Assembly (NCBI GenBank): GCA_943737045.1
Contig: CALSFV010000335.1
Span: 186,001-250,000 of the forward strand
Direction of reading: 5' to 3'
DNA length: 64,000 bases
Origin: Parapristionchus giblindavisi
Taxonomy: Eukaryota; Nematoda; Chromadorea; Rhabditida; Diplogasteridae
Numbering within the stretch: the stretch's first letter is position 1; each line of letters opens with the position of its first letter. Under the pieces are notes generated by a model that worked only from the letters and a program-made list of their open reading frames with translations, searched no databases and was not told where the DNA came from. Both the position numbers and the translations under genes were made by a program. Shown here one piece after another: positions 1-10,500 of the stretch.

Positions 1-110
1 ACGATATTACATAGATTTTTTCAAAACTATATAAAACTATAGAAAACTATATAAAACTATAGAAAACTATATAAAACTATATAAAACTATACTATAGATG
101 GATCTGTTAA
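1..110. repeat. AT-rich minisatellite
   Basis: Tandem copies of a roughly 11-base unit of the form AAAACTATATA / AAAACTATAGA fill the first 110 bases. It is simple sequence with no coding potential. Confidence 0.85.
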
Positions 111-186
111 GAGAAAAATAAAATATTTTTCCTCTCTTAAAAATTACTGCAAATTGTTTCAATCATTTAAAAAATGCTGAAAAGCA

Positions 187-285
187 AACCTCGAGATAAT
201 TTGAAACTCTTCGCTCTGGTAATGCTTTCGCTCTCGCTTTCCTTGTCAAGGAGAGAGCGTTGCCAGAGCGTACAGTTAAACGGTA
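187..285. repeat. Hairpin MITE family, copy 1
   Basis: Diverged copy of a short hairpin element recurring through the left 23 kb. The family core reads TTTGAAACTCTCCGCTCTGG on the left arm and CCAGAGCGGAGAGTAAAATTA on the right, joined by a loop containing GCTTTCTTTGTCTACGAGAG. Better copies end in TTAAAGG/CCTTTAA-like termini. No coding capacity. Non-autonomous inverted-repeat transposon is the natural reading; the parent transposase is not visible here. Confidence 0.7.
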
Positions 286-564
286 CTACTTTAGAACAAG
301 GGACCAGAACACCGGGCAAGTACAAAAGGTTATGAAAAAAGAAATAAACACAAAGGAAAGGACGTTTATATTAGACATTTATACTATTATTATGGGCTGG
401 TACCCTATTCTGAAGTAGTGCCCAGTAAGACGGCAAACTAGCTCAACTTACCTTGCAGCCCGCATTGACCCTCCATCCTGAGCGTGAAATTGTACACTCA
501 TGAGGGCACGGAATCCTCTCTGAGCGAGAATCCTCAAGGTGCATAAATCCTGTCAAAGTCATTT

Positions 565-720
565 ATTGAGCGTATAAATATCACTTGTTTTATTTGTAGA
601 AGATACTATTTCTTGTTTTGCATGGTATATGAAATAGCGCGCGGCGAAGGTCAGCCGGGTTATGTCCCATCCCGAAGTCCGGGAGCGGCCAACCAGACTT
701 CCCTTGTTGGGGAATACAAA
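565..720 (-). mobile_element. Relic of the TA-flanked MITE found in the satellite
   Basis: The segment starts with TATTGAGCGTATAAATATCACTTG and contains TTCTTGTTTTGCATGG and CGCGCGGCGAAGGTCAGCC. These match, in reverse complement, the 278-bp MITE at 37036 and 40525. Only one end and part of the interior are recognisable. Short ORFs here are not genes. Confidence 0.65.
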
Positions 721-1031
721 ATCAAAAAGTTTCATTTTCGCATTTTTTTAATCTTAAAGTACTCGAGAAACTGCACATTTCATCTGTTGATCACTTTTTC
801 CTAGCTCTCCTGTGAACCGTGAACATCGCATCGGAAGGCCTCAACGATGAACTTTGACGTGAGCTCTTGTTTGATCTACCATCCTTGCTCAGGGATGTCC
901 TACCCAAGGATCATCGAAAACTGTGGAGAAAAGAGGGGTCAACTCAAAAGTGTGTAGTGGGATCAGTCAATCCTTAGGTGACATGCTTAATATTCTCTTT
1001 TTTTCTGTTATTTATTGCCATGGAAATAGAT

Positions 1032-1370
1032 TAAAGATGGTGGCCCGCGAATGTTCATGTAAATCACTACACCCCTCTTGTGGGGAAGCAAAGTGATATG
1101 CGAAAAGTTAGTGCAAGCGCTCACATGTCCAATAGCGTAGCGGCAAACGTTCAAACTCGTTAGTCGTTTGACGCAAGTTCGAAACCTATTGCCGAATTTA
1201 CTCAATTTTCAAAAAGCTTCCCTGCACCGGCCTGATAGTTCATTTATGTTTCTAGCGATCAATATGCTGAATCATCAAAAAATAAATAGTGCACTGAATG
1301 TGTAACATCTTTTGCTACCTTTCTGTCTTCACAGTTTGTTCACGAAAATATTCGTGGGACACCACCTTTA
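1032..1370. mobile_element. Inverted-repeat element with tRNA-like core, copy A
   Basis: Element with inverted ends TAAAG(A/G)TGGTG..CCCGCGAAT and ATTCGTGGGACACCACCTTTA. Its interior (about 1131-1196) has a tRNA-like stretch with an A-box-like TAGCGTAGCGGCAAA and a B-box-like AAGTTCGAAACC. Copies lie at 2701-2828 (right end only) and 19701-20046. No transposase frame. It is a MITE that has captured, or was built from, a tRNA gene or a tRNA-derived SINE. Confidence 0.7.
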
Positions 1371-1715
1371 GGAATATGGATAGTGTATTAATTCAAAGAC
1401 GAACCTAGAAGCTGTTCATAGTTCCTGAGTCCGAGTGCGATCATCGGAAAGGAGTACTTATGGCAGGTAAAGGTCGACCGATGGCTGAAATTTATAATAT
1501 AATAATAATAATATTTTTATGTGGGTTTCAGGTAGACATACTTTCGGGCCACAGAAGCGATGGTAGAAGGAAGAAGCAGAATGGAGATGAATAGAGCAAA
1601 GCGAATCATAGCGACTACTTCTGACGACGAATCGAACTCAGAATGAATGAAATGCCACTCATAATGGTCATTGTTCCATCCACCATTGTTCTATGAAAAT
1701 GTAATTATATTATAA
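1371..1715. other. No gene seen
   Basis: I see no convincing exon, RNA or transposon end here, only a short (TAA)n stretch near 1500. Confidence 0.5.
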
Positions 1716-2120
1716 TAGGTTGGTGCATAAGTCTTTGTCAGTATTTTCTTTATCACATTACTAAATAATGACAATGTAGATTAGTGGTATACAAAATCAT
1801 TGTCCACTATATCTTGCCAGCGAATATGCAGCTTATAGAAAAAAAGCCGGTCGGCTGTGAGTCGAAGTAGTGCTTGAGTGCGGTCTCAATCATTCCAATT
1901 GTCGAGAAGTCCCTTCCAGCTGACGTTGCAGATTTACGAAAAGACAGTATTCCGTTAGACCAATGTCAGGCCTTTATGGAGCATAAGAGAGAACCGCCCA
2001 GCCAAGGCGACTCAGTTCTGGCTGGACCTGGTGTGCGATGTGGGATCGGGCACTGTCGTGCTGAAAATAGATTTTGTGTCAATCATTGCGGGCCGCAATA
2101 CGTGTGCGTTATTGCCTACA
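1716..2120 (-). pseudogene. Mariner transposase relic
   Basis: A mariner-type terminal repeat (TAGGTTGGTGCATAAGTC) stands at the left end. The minus strand beyond it encodes, with stops and frame changes, pieces like the C-terminal half of mariner transposases: D-S-A-R-S-H-I-A followed by LGWAVL, as in the family's D-N-A-R-P-H..LGWEVL block, then a segment like the family's C-terminal region. The N-terminal half and the second terminal repeat were not found. It cannot encode an active transposase. Confidence 0.6.
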
Positions 2121-2266
2121 CTAGTTCGTAGTTTTTTAGCGTAGACATCAGCCGTTATTGTGATGATCTGACGTCGGAGCTCCTAGTGGACGGGGCGATA
2201 TACGGCGACACCAAATAAATACTTAGCACCACTTTTTTGGGGTGGTTGTCAGGTTTTTTGCACAAC

Positions 2267-2391
2267 TCTAGAACACCGCACCAGTTCAAAAGTATAGCAT
2301 AAAAGTGTAGAATAGTCGAGAATAAAAGGCTCTTCGTGTTTATTTTATCTTAGAGGACTGGTCCAGTTTTCTGGTCCGGTGTTCTAGAGTA
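2267..2391. mobile_element. 125-bp MITE
   Basis: Terminal inverted repeats CTCTAGAACACCGCACCAG and CTGGTCCGGTGTTCTAGAG bound an AT-rich core without coding potential. A partial relative (GGGACCAGAACACCGGG) lies near 300. Confidence 0.65.
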
Positions 2392-2700
2392 TTACAATTC
2401 TGAAAATATAAATTCACTTGTTGTTGATCATCTACCACCGCAGAGTGAAGAAAACCTCCGGCCACGAGATATGTGTAAATCAAAATAGTGACAAAGATTC
2501 TGCCCCAAATCAACTTAAAGATGGGGACACACGAAAAGAACGATTGGCTCCTACCACGATGGGAATGAGCCCCCTCATACATATACTGTAAGTAAAAAGT
2601 GTGTTTATGTTCAGTTTGCGACCGGCAATCAACCTTTGCCCTCTCATTAGGCCCCTTCCAATCTCCCTTTCTCCATTCCCTGCACTATTGAACATCTTTC

Positions 2701-2828
2701 AATCGTGATTATGCCAATCAATACGCAGAATCATTATAAAAGAAATAGTGCGTGGTGCTTATATGACTTTTGCTACCATCCGGTCTTCACAGTTTATTCA
2801 CGAAAATATTCGTGGGACACCACCTTTA
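2701..2828. mobile_element. tRNA-bearing inverted-repeat element, copy B (right end only)
   Basis: Matches the right third of copy A, from the segment resembling ATCAATATGCTGAATCAT through the terminal CGTGGGACACCACCTTTA. The left end and the tRNA-like core are missing. Confidence 0.65.
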
Positions 2829-2915
2829 AGGTTATTTAATGATGACTCTTCTTGCGAACTCTTTTCTTCAGAACAATGATTTCTTTCAATAACAACTTTA
2901 TCAGATGGGTCGGCA

Positions 2916-3090
2916 TCACAGCGCTCCAAACAGTCCGAAATTGCATGAATTGAGCGCCAGCGATTCATTATTACAAACAGACAAGGCACAGTATTCTGGT
3001 CCAAGCCATTTTTCTTCCAAAGCAAGACAAAGGAGAGACCATTGTATTCGAGAGAGTTTGTATGTTGACCGGTCGTTCTTGCTTTGAAAG
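2916..3090 (-). pseudogene. Fragment similar to the end of the 3948-6561 gene
   Basis: The minus strand encodes an open stretch (SKNDRSTYKLSRIQWSLLCL, then A-L-E-E-K-W-L-G-P-E-Y-C) ending at a TGA at 2916-2918. It matches the end of the plus-strand gene and, past that gene's stop, the sequence at 6562-6640, which reads KLSQMQSSFACLAMETKW. It is either a gene fragment or part of an old repeat shared by both sites. Upstream, it is cut off by the palindromic element at 3107. Confidence 0.5.
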
Positions 3091-3106
3091 TCATGAGAAC
3101 GCTGTG

Positions 3107-3602
3107 AAGGGAAGTCAGCGGAGTCAGTCCGGGCGTTCGGGATGAGACATGCACCATTCGATAGGTCTCCAAAAATAAGAAATTTTTCTATTAACCATTT
3201 TTCCTGAGGACTCCTGGGTGCCGAGATATTTGCATATTCCCCTCTCGCTTTCTCCCGTGTTGAAAGAACAACCAGTCTCGCTTCGAAGAGAGGAAGTGGC
3301 GACCGAGTGGTTCCAATGGCCTTGTCTCAAAATATTTTGCTCGTATTCCACTAACGATGGTGGCATTGGAAAAAAGTGATGGAAACATGAGGCTCTTACT
3401 CACTCGGCCACCACTTCCTCTCTTCGAAGAGCCATGAGACTGGTTGTTCGTTCAACAGAAAGCGAGAGGGGAATATGCAAATATCTCGGCGCCCAGGAGT
3501 CCTCAGGAAAAATGCTTAATAGAAAAGTTCTTATTTTTGGAGACCTATCGAATGGTGCATGCCTCATCCCGAACGCCCGGACTGACTCCGCTGACTTCCC
3601 TT
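3107..3602. mobile_element. Long-arm palindromic (foldback) element
   Basis: Two arms of about 195 bases, near-perfect inverted copies, surround a spacer of roughly 100 bases. The ends are AAGGGAAGTCAGCGGAGTCAG and its complement. No transposase frame; overlapping ORFs on both strands are mirror images of the arms. Probably a foldback or long-TIR non-autonomous transposon. Target duplication not resolved. Confidence 0.75.
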
Positions 3603-3947
3603 GTGAGTGAACTCTAATCTGTTTGCGCTGATTCATAGTTGAAACATTCTCTCATTTCCGTCTTTGAATATCGCTCACTCCTTATCTTTAGCATCAATAC
3701 TCACTCCTTCACTGTCTTGTCTCCTCCAGTATTCTTGTTTATCTAGAAATTCACGCTTTGTTTCATTTTCACGTTTTGAAATACTGACATCTACATAACT
3801 ACATTTCTGTTTTATAATATTCTTTTGTTTAATTGCGCGATGGAGTTTACGGAGCGCGATGAATGTACCATTCATAATATGGGATATTTCCTACAAGTAT
3901 CGCAAGGTTTGCTATAAATCGTACTTCTTTTTAATGTATATTTCCAG

Positions 3948-6561
3948 ATGAATTTATTCATCGTTGCAATGACCTTAGTATCACATGGATGAAAGGGTTA
4001 GTTACATATTTATTTCATCCAAGGTATATTTTTAATCATCATTCGGTATGATAATCCTGCTATCTTTGGGGAATCACACTACCATTTCACAACACTCATA
4101 CCAACCATGACGAGAATTACTAAGTTTTCTGCATAATATAATAGTATAATAATTAATTTCTCTGAATTTCTTCAGAGGGAAACGTATAGAACTAAAAATT
4201 AAATTTATTAAAAATCGCGTAGTTGGAATTGTGGATGGTGCATTCTTCTTTGATTTGGTTTGTTTCCCTTTTATATTTTAACCCAAAACCGATCGCTAAC
4301 AGATCAAAAACATGCCTTCCTTGGCTCTCACTATCAGTGTTTTGATTCCATGCATGATCACGGGAAAAAAACCATGCACGCTAAATACTATACAGATCAT
4401 GAGTGTGATATACCGAAGCATGTTCTTATATTGTACAAAATTTCGTAATCTCTAAATTCATGATTCGAGGATTTCGATTCTCTGCATGCTCGTCCCATTG
4501 ATATGCATGGACTTTCCTAGTTTATGAATGGAGACAAACTCCTTATTATTAGTTTCGACAAACCATACTGCGATTCATATTTTATAATGATTGCTTCTTT
4601 TATTTTTAACGTCTTCCTATTATTTTCTCATTATTAATTCTTTGCTAAAAAAGAATTGTAAAAAGATATCATTACAGGATGGAGAAATTTTGAAAGGCGA
4701 ACTAATAAATGAGAAGATCCAAATTGCAAATTGTGTGAAGGTGAAGCTTTCGATAACAGATATCTAATAATTAAAATATTTGCTAATTTCAGATTGACCA
4801 AGGAATCAGAACTCACTTCAAGTTCTTCTCTTGCCATTATTACGTGGAAAGGGCTGATCAGCCGAATGTCACATTCGCTATTCCGATCAATGAAGATTAC
4901 CGATCAACAATAGGAATTAAATTTCACATTTCTATTGATGAAATAGAGAAATTGTATAGGGTTTATGTGCACGGGTAAGACATTTTTTTTCAATGAAATT
5001 GGTCTAAAATTTCAAATTTCTAGAAATTTCTTGTTTGCTATAACGTGCAATGAAGGAATGTCCTCGTCCATTCGCCGATATCAATCGGAATCGGATGAAT
5101 GTTGGGAGAAGAACGATCTTCCATTCGTACGTTTTTGTTTTTAAAGGCTACAGCTAATTTCATTCTCCTATCTGGTCACACTATTTCGCTTTCTTTGTCT
5201 ACGAGAGAGCATTACCAGAGCGGAGAGTTCAAATAAACATTGCTCAAAAGATATATGCTCCACATTGCGCATACTCTTTAGCATTTTTTTCTTTTCTTTC
5301 CGTTTCGCAACTGTTGGACAGCACTCTGGTTGATGCTCTGGCAGTGATAGAGTGTGGCCAGAGCGTTGAATCAGAGTGACCAGCCATTAATTACACTTCA
5401 AGAGTTGGACACGGTCAGTGATATTCGGGAGTTGGTTATTTTATCTGACCTTCGAGGGCGATCTAATATCAGTGAATATGAATGATCTCTCCTGGAGCAC
5501 TATCAACACGAAGTAACTCATTCATTCATTATTTATTCATTTTTATCGAAATGCAATGCACGAAAAGATACAAATATTGATAACGAGAGATAAAGATTTC
5601 GAAAATGTGTCGACGTTGATTGAAATAAAGGCACATCCCGCGACTCAATGCAAACGAAGTCCTGCGGGAGACCAAACGTGCTCTTGATAGATATGTTATA
5701 AATCCTTCCCAAAAAAAAATCATTTTTTTTCGTTTGTATTGAGTCGCGGGATGTGCCTTTAGCTTTTACCTTTACTTTTGATCGAGGGCCGAAGGCTGGG
5801 CGCTAAATGAAAATTTGACGGATCATCCATAATGTCAAATTTGACGGTTAGAAAATAAAAAAAAAAGTCAAACGTATAGCAGCCCTGGTCGAAGGCACAC
5901 TCAGAGAGACAGTGCAGTATTATTGGGCCATACTACTGCTTTCGTTAAATAACTCCTGCCACCTTCCCCAAGTCCTTTCTAGTATTAGTATTATTGTCCT
6001 TATCGTTTCTGTATTTGCTGTCGCACCTGTCACGGGTGTATCAAATAAATAAATACTAATGGTCGTTGTTCCAGCCTGAAAGAGTATTCGGATATTCTTG
6101 GAATTGACGAGGATGGCACGGTCAACGTACAGACCCACTCCATGGAGACACCCGTTCATCTTCTCTCTGCAAAACTACCCGACAAATATGTAAGTAGTTT
6201 AAAGATCAAAGATTAAAGACCAAAGATCAAAGATCAAAGATCAAAGTTCAATAGATCGCTAAATCGCTTTGTCTTCATCTCCTGATGGCACGGCTCTGAC
6301 ACTTCATTGCTTTCTTTGTCTTCGAGAGAGCGGTGTCAGAGATTAGAGTGAAATTTTCCCACGAAGACACGAAAAACTCTAACAATAAATAGTCATGTTA
6401 ATGATTTTTTTCAGGTTCAGTTGAAAAGAAAAGAATTGAGGAAGAAAGAAGAAAGAATTGAAGAACTTGAATCTGAACGAAAAAGTGAAGAAGAACTCGA
6501 GAGGGATTTAGAACCACAATGTTCTATAGACTGTGAAAGCCAAACCGACCGCTCAACATAG
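3948..6561 (+). CDS. Multi-exon gene of unknown function with C-terminal coiled coil
   Basis: I do not recognise the family. Probable exons: 3948-3996, 4176-4257, about 4303-4421, 4678-4740, 4793-4974, 5024-5126, 5375-5430, 6075-6189 and 6415-6561 (stop TAG). Phases agree from 4678 to the end; the borders of the 4303-4421 exon and the true start were not settled. The best-supported part encodes FKFFSCHYYVERADQPNVTF and later IGIKFHISIDEIEKLYRVYV, beta-like with no membrane segment. The last exon is highly charged (RKELRKKEERIEELESERKS), a likely coiled coil. Introns carry a CR1 3' end, a 133-bp MITE and hairpin MITEs. The stop codon is discussed under findings. Confidence 0.6.
5146..5240. repeat. 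Hairpin MITE family, copy 2
   Basis: Intronic copy with GCTAATTT at the left arm, CGCTTTCTTTGTCTACGAGAG in the loop and ACCAGAGCGGAGAGTTCAAA at the right arm. A second, shorter palindrome of the same type (GCTCTGGCAGTGATAGAG with TGTGGCCAGAGC) lies at 5318-5365, just before the proposed exon at 5375. Confidence 0.65.
5628..5760. mobile_element. 133-bp MITE
   Basis: Inverted ends of about 32 bases (AAAGGCACATCCCGCGACTC and its complement) with one base difference. AT-rich centre, intronic, no coding potential. Confidence 0.7.
5957..6057 (+). mobile_element. CR1-like 3' end fragment
   Basis: The sequence GTATTTGCTGTCGCACCTGT..GTGTATCAAATAAATAAAT is the 3' terminus of the CR1-like element at 30187-34230, here on the plus strand and severely 5'-truncated. 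It lies in an intron of the unknown gene. Confidence 0.75.
6203..6250. repeat. GATCAAA heptamer tract
   Basis: Imperfect tandem GATCAAA units in the intron just after the donor at 6190. The same heptamer recurs in introns of the ABC gene and in the centre of the foldback element near 31.3 kb. Confidence 0.7.
6284..6353. repeat. Hairpin MITE family, copy 3 (core only)
   Basis: Core hairpin CTCTGACACTTCATTG..CGAGAGAGCGGTGTCAGAG, intronic. Terminal parts are lost. Confidence 0.55.
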
Positions 6562-6759
6562 AAACTCTCTCAAATGCAATCGTCTTTCGCTTGTCTGGCT
6601 ATGGAAACAAAATGGCTTGAACCAGAATACTGTGGAACGGCTTCAAAGAAAAATTAATTTATAATAAAATTAATTTTGTCCAGGCATTGTCCATCTCTCA
6701 CATGTGTTCATTGTTCCTTCTAAATAGTTTATTCTTGTTGCGTGTCTTTGGATTAATTA

Positions 6760-7071
6760 TTGTTGAGTGAGCTCAAAGTTTTTTTTTTAAATAATATCGA
6801 TATAGACATGTTATATTGCAATGTAGCATATGCAACTAGTTCATGTGTAACTAATTCTTGTAATGAACAATTCATGTTAGTTGACACCCTCCAGCAAAGT
6901 TCTGGTTATACAGAATCGCCGACTCGCAGTTTTAGCGCCGACAATCTAATACCAGAGGCATGCTATCCTGGTCCGAACCGGTACCGGAATTTAACACAAC
7001 AGAGATTTCGAGTGGCATCAAGCGGCATTTTCAATCAACGATTTTCTATTTCAAAGCAAACGTTCTCATAG
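6760..7071 (+). CDS. Possible small ORF or 3' exon, unknown
   Basis: A 103-codon open frame ends in a Ser/Thr- and Gln-rich stretch (SSGYTESPTRSFSADNLIPE), whose composition is more protein-like than neighbouring ORFs. No domain recognised. The upstream part is AT-rich and may be intronic, so only about 6880-7071 may be coding. Could also be chance. Confidence 0.25.
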   Translation: MLSELKVFFLNNIDIDMLYCNVAYATSSCVTNSCNEQFMLVDTLQQSSGYTESPTRSFSADNLIPEACYPGPNRYRNLTQQRFRVASSGIFNQRFSISKQTFS

Positions 7072-7264
7072 ATTTGTAACTGTATGTGTGATGATACACG
7101 AGACTACTGCTATGAGTAAATCTTTTAAAGAACTGTTCTAAAATATATATTCCAAATATGCGTTATTCCGAAATTTTCGAAACTGTAGGAAGCTTACAAG
7201 TGTTTCGTTCAATTATAGGCAATGAGCTATGTTTGTCTGAGAAACACAATCACCCCTGCCCATC

Positions 7265-7336
7265 GGTCCCGTAGTGTAGCGGTTAGCACTTTGGACTTTG
7301 AATCCAGCAGCGGGAGTTCGAATCTCCCCGGGACCT
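7265..7336 (+). tRNA. tRNA-Gln (anticodon TTG)
   Basis: A 72-base cloverleaf. The acceptor stem GGTCCCG pairs with CGGGACC, discriminator T. The A box (GTGTAGCGGTTAGC) and B box (GGAGTTCGAATCTCC) are intact. The anticodon loop CTTTGAA carries TTG. No intron. The perfect stems suggest a functional gene; it lies between two protein genes. Confidence 0.95.
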
Positions 7337-7514
7337 CGCTCTTTTGCTGAATTTTCCAATGCGAAAAAACACGAATACACATTAATTTATTTATTCACAG
7401 GCAATCAATATAATCGACACGATGCTGAATGTCAAGTGCATCTGCATAATAATAAATAATTTAGTTATTTATTGTGTATTTTTTAAAACCTTTATATAAT
7501 AAAATAAGTAGTAT

Positions 7515-10500
7515 TCAAGTAGAGCCTGCAACGGCGGATATGAAGGCGTCTTCGAGACTTGCCTAAAATAGATTAATTTATTTCAATTTCAATATTCAGA
7601 CTCTCTCTGCTATCACATTGTTTTCTTTGTCGACGAGAGCAAAGGGTGTTTCAGGAAAAAAATCAGTTCGATAAATGAAAAGAAAATGATGAAATAAAAT
7701 CTTGCGCTTGAGAGATTAATTTCATCACTTTTTTTATTTTATATTTATTTATTTTTATTTATTTGATACACCCGTGACAGGTGCGACAGCAAAAACAGAA
7801 CCGATCAGAAAAATAATTATAATAATGATAGAAAGACTTGGGGAAGGTGATAGGGGTTTATCGATAGCTATCAAATCGCCAGTGATAAAGTTTGACAGTG
7901 AAGTTTGTGAGTGAAGTGGACGAGGCCTCAGAACGGGAAGGGGACCGTTCAGATCCATGTGAGAGGTTGGATCATAACTTTTATTTGTATTTATTATATT
8001 TATCACACTCCAGATCCGGTTATTAGTTGATCTTGATAAAGAGCGTTGAACACCAAAATCTTATACCTGCGAGAGACAAACATCGACAGCGTTTAATTCG
8101 GTAGAAATTGCTTCGGCGGAGGTCCATACCGAAGACCATTTATGCTCCTTTGTTCGGGGAATCTGAGAGATCAAAGATCAAAGATTAAAGATCAAAGATC
8201 AAAAGCTGACAGTAAAGTTAAAGGTCTGAAGATCAAAGATCAAAAACGAAAACACTCCGCGCTCACCAGTAAAAAGAGCGCAGCGATCTCTGCCCGTCCT
8301 CGCTGATTAAAGAAGCGTTGAAGTAGATAGAAGAAGAGAATATTGCACACGAATATCATGTAGAGGTGACCAACAAAACTATAAAAGCAAATACTAAATG
8401 GTTTAAATATTATAGAATATTCAAATTTTCCATGAACAATAGTATAATTCACTAGTTAACACTATATTACAATGTGTACATGACAAAAATGAAAAACAAG
8501 TAGAGAATTGAATTATGCAGCATAAACTTATTGTTCGTATAAAGCGAAAAATATTTCCAGTCTATTTCGTACTATATTGCAATGTGTCCCCTTTCTTGCT
8601 ACGAAGGATCGTACGCGCAACCAAAACAGTAACGCGTATTTTCAGCAATTTAATGGAACTCCAACGCATTTTCAGCCTATGGAATTTTTAAAAAGTTTTT
8701 AAAAAGTTCGACCATTTGCTCACCTGCCAAGGTCATCTTCGAGCATGCCACACATAAAGATGGACAATGCGAAGACTGATATCAGAACTGAGAATACCAC
8801 CGCATCTCCGAGGAAAGCGCCCAGCCAGTACAGCCAACGCGGCACACCCGTGAGGAGTTGCTGTGAGAATTGATCTTTGCTCTTTGAACTCTGATCTTTG
8901 ATCTTTGATCCTTTCAGTCATACCAGATGCGCAAACTTGCAGGCAATATCCTCGACGTGGAAGCCAATAAATCGATAAAAGATAAACATCGAGACATAGA
9001 TCAAGAATATGGTTTGAGAGAAGGCCTGAAAAGAGCACTTTAACTACATACACGGCCGGTGCTACGATAAGCAAGACTTGCCAAAGTGCCAACCACGGCA
9101 TAAATTTTTAATATTATTGTATGAAAAACAATGTGATATCTAGAAAATGGATGTCTAACAAACCGTGTTGTTGGTTTTCGAACTGGTTTTCTTCAATTCG
9201 CTGGCGTACGAGTATTGTTCAGCGATCGCGTGAACCTTGAGATAGATCAAAGATCAAAGATCAAAGTTCAATGTTCAATAATCAAACGCACGTCCGGCAA
9301 GTTATGCTTGAGCACACGATGGATGAGAGCGGACATGGCGGGCAGAGTACGGCGTTGATTCTGTAAAGATCGAAGATCAAGTTCTTATCAATCCGCGTGC
9401 GATTAGAACGAGAAAAAAGTGGTGAGAAAGCGTGCGCAACGAGAAACGAGACGCTTTCTTAGCGTGGTACCCATAATACGCTGAGCTTTTAATGACACCA
9501 GTGCGCGAATTTGAAATTCTCCGCATTGACAGCACTTTCGCGCTTTTGTTATCTACAAGAGAGTGTTGACAGTGCGGAAAGGTGGGCATACATATTGTAA
9601 CTTCAATTTTGAAACCACAAATTTGGAACCTTTTATATATAACTGTCTAATTGTCACCAGAACATTTGCAAACTGCGTTATGTAAATGCATGTATTGGAA
9701 CTGACTATAAGGAACTGACTATAAGTAATTTTGAATACGCAAATTTGTAACCAGGAATTTGCAACCAAAAATTTGTAACCAAACATTTTGTAACCAAACA
9801 TTTGTAACCAACAATTTGTAACCAGGAATTTAGAACCAATAATTTGGAACCAGCATATTTCAACCGAAGAAGTAAAACCATTGTTTTGGGAATCGAAATT
9901 GCGCTCAACGAATCTGATAAACTTAGAAACCTTATTTATTTATTCTCACTAATAACAACAAGGAATTAAATCGATAAATCTCGCTGTTTGCGCGACTGTG
10001 AATGATCAATTTAGTTTCCCAAAACGAGGGTTTTACTCCCTCGGTTCAAATATGCTGGTTCCTAATTCTTGGTTCCAAAGTCATGGTTACAAATTGTTGG
10101 TTACAAATGTTTGGTTACAAATTTTTGGTTACAAATTCCTGGTTACAAATTTGCGTATTCAAAATTAGAGTTCCTTATAGTCAGTTCCAAAGCGTGCATT
10201 TACATAACTATGTTTGCAAATGTGCTGGTGACAATTCGACAGTTCCATTTTTTCGTTTTCAATTTGCCAGTTTCAAAGTGTTGAGTTCCAATTTTTAAGT
10301 CACAAAGTGTATGCCCACCTGCGGAAAGCAACATTGAATCTTTAATGATACCTGAGCAACGTTCAGTATCCATCTTGTGTGATTCTTTACCGTACTTCGG
10401 GATATGACACCGGCTACTAGAGGGCGTTTGAAAGCCTCCTCCGCGTACCACTTATCAATATCGGACACTTCAACGAGCTGAAAATATCAAACTTGTCCCA

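Noticed and set aside
8733..9101. Minus-strand ORF reading M-P-W-L-A-L-W-Q-V as an extra membrane exon of the ABC gene
   Set aside because: No acceptor site allows it in phase. Joining 9164-9235 directly to 8924-9025 keeps the frame and matches ABCA alignment length.
9377..9589. Possible ABC exon around 9440-9480 (Y-Y-G-Y-H)
   Set aside because: It would need an out-of-phase junction; exons 10391-10477 and 9292-9360 join in frame without it.
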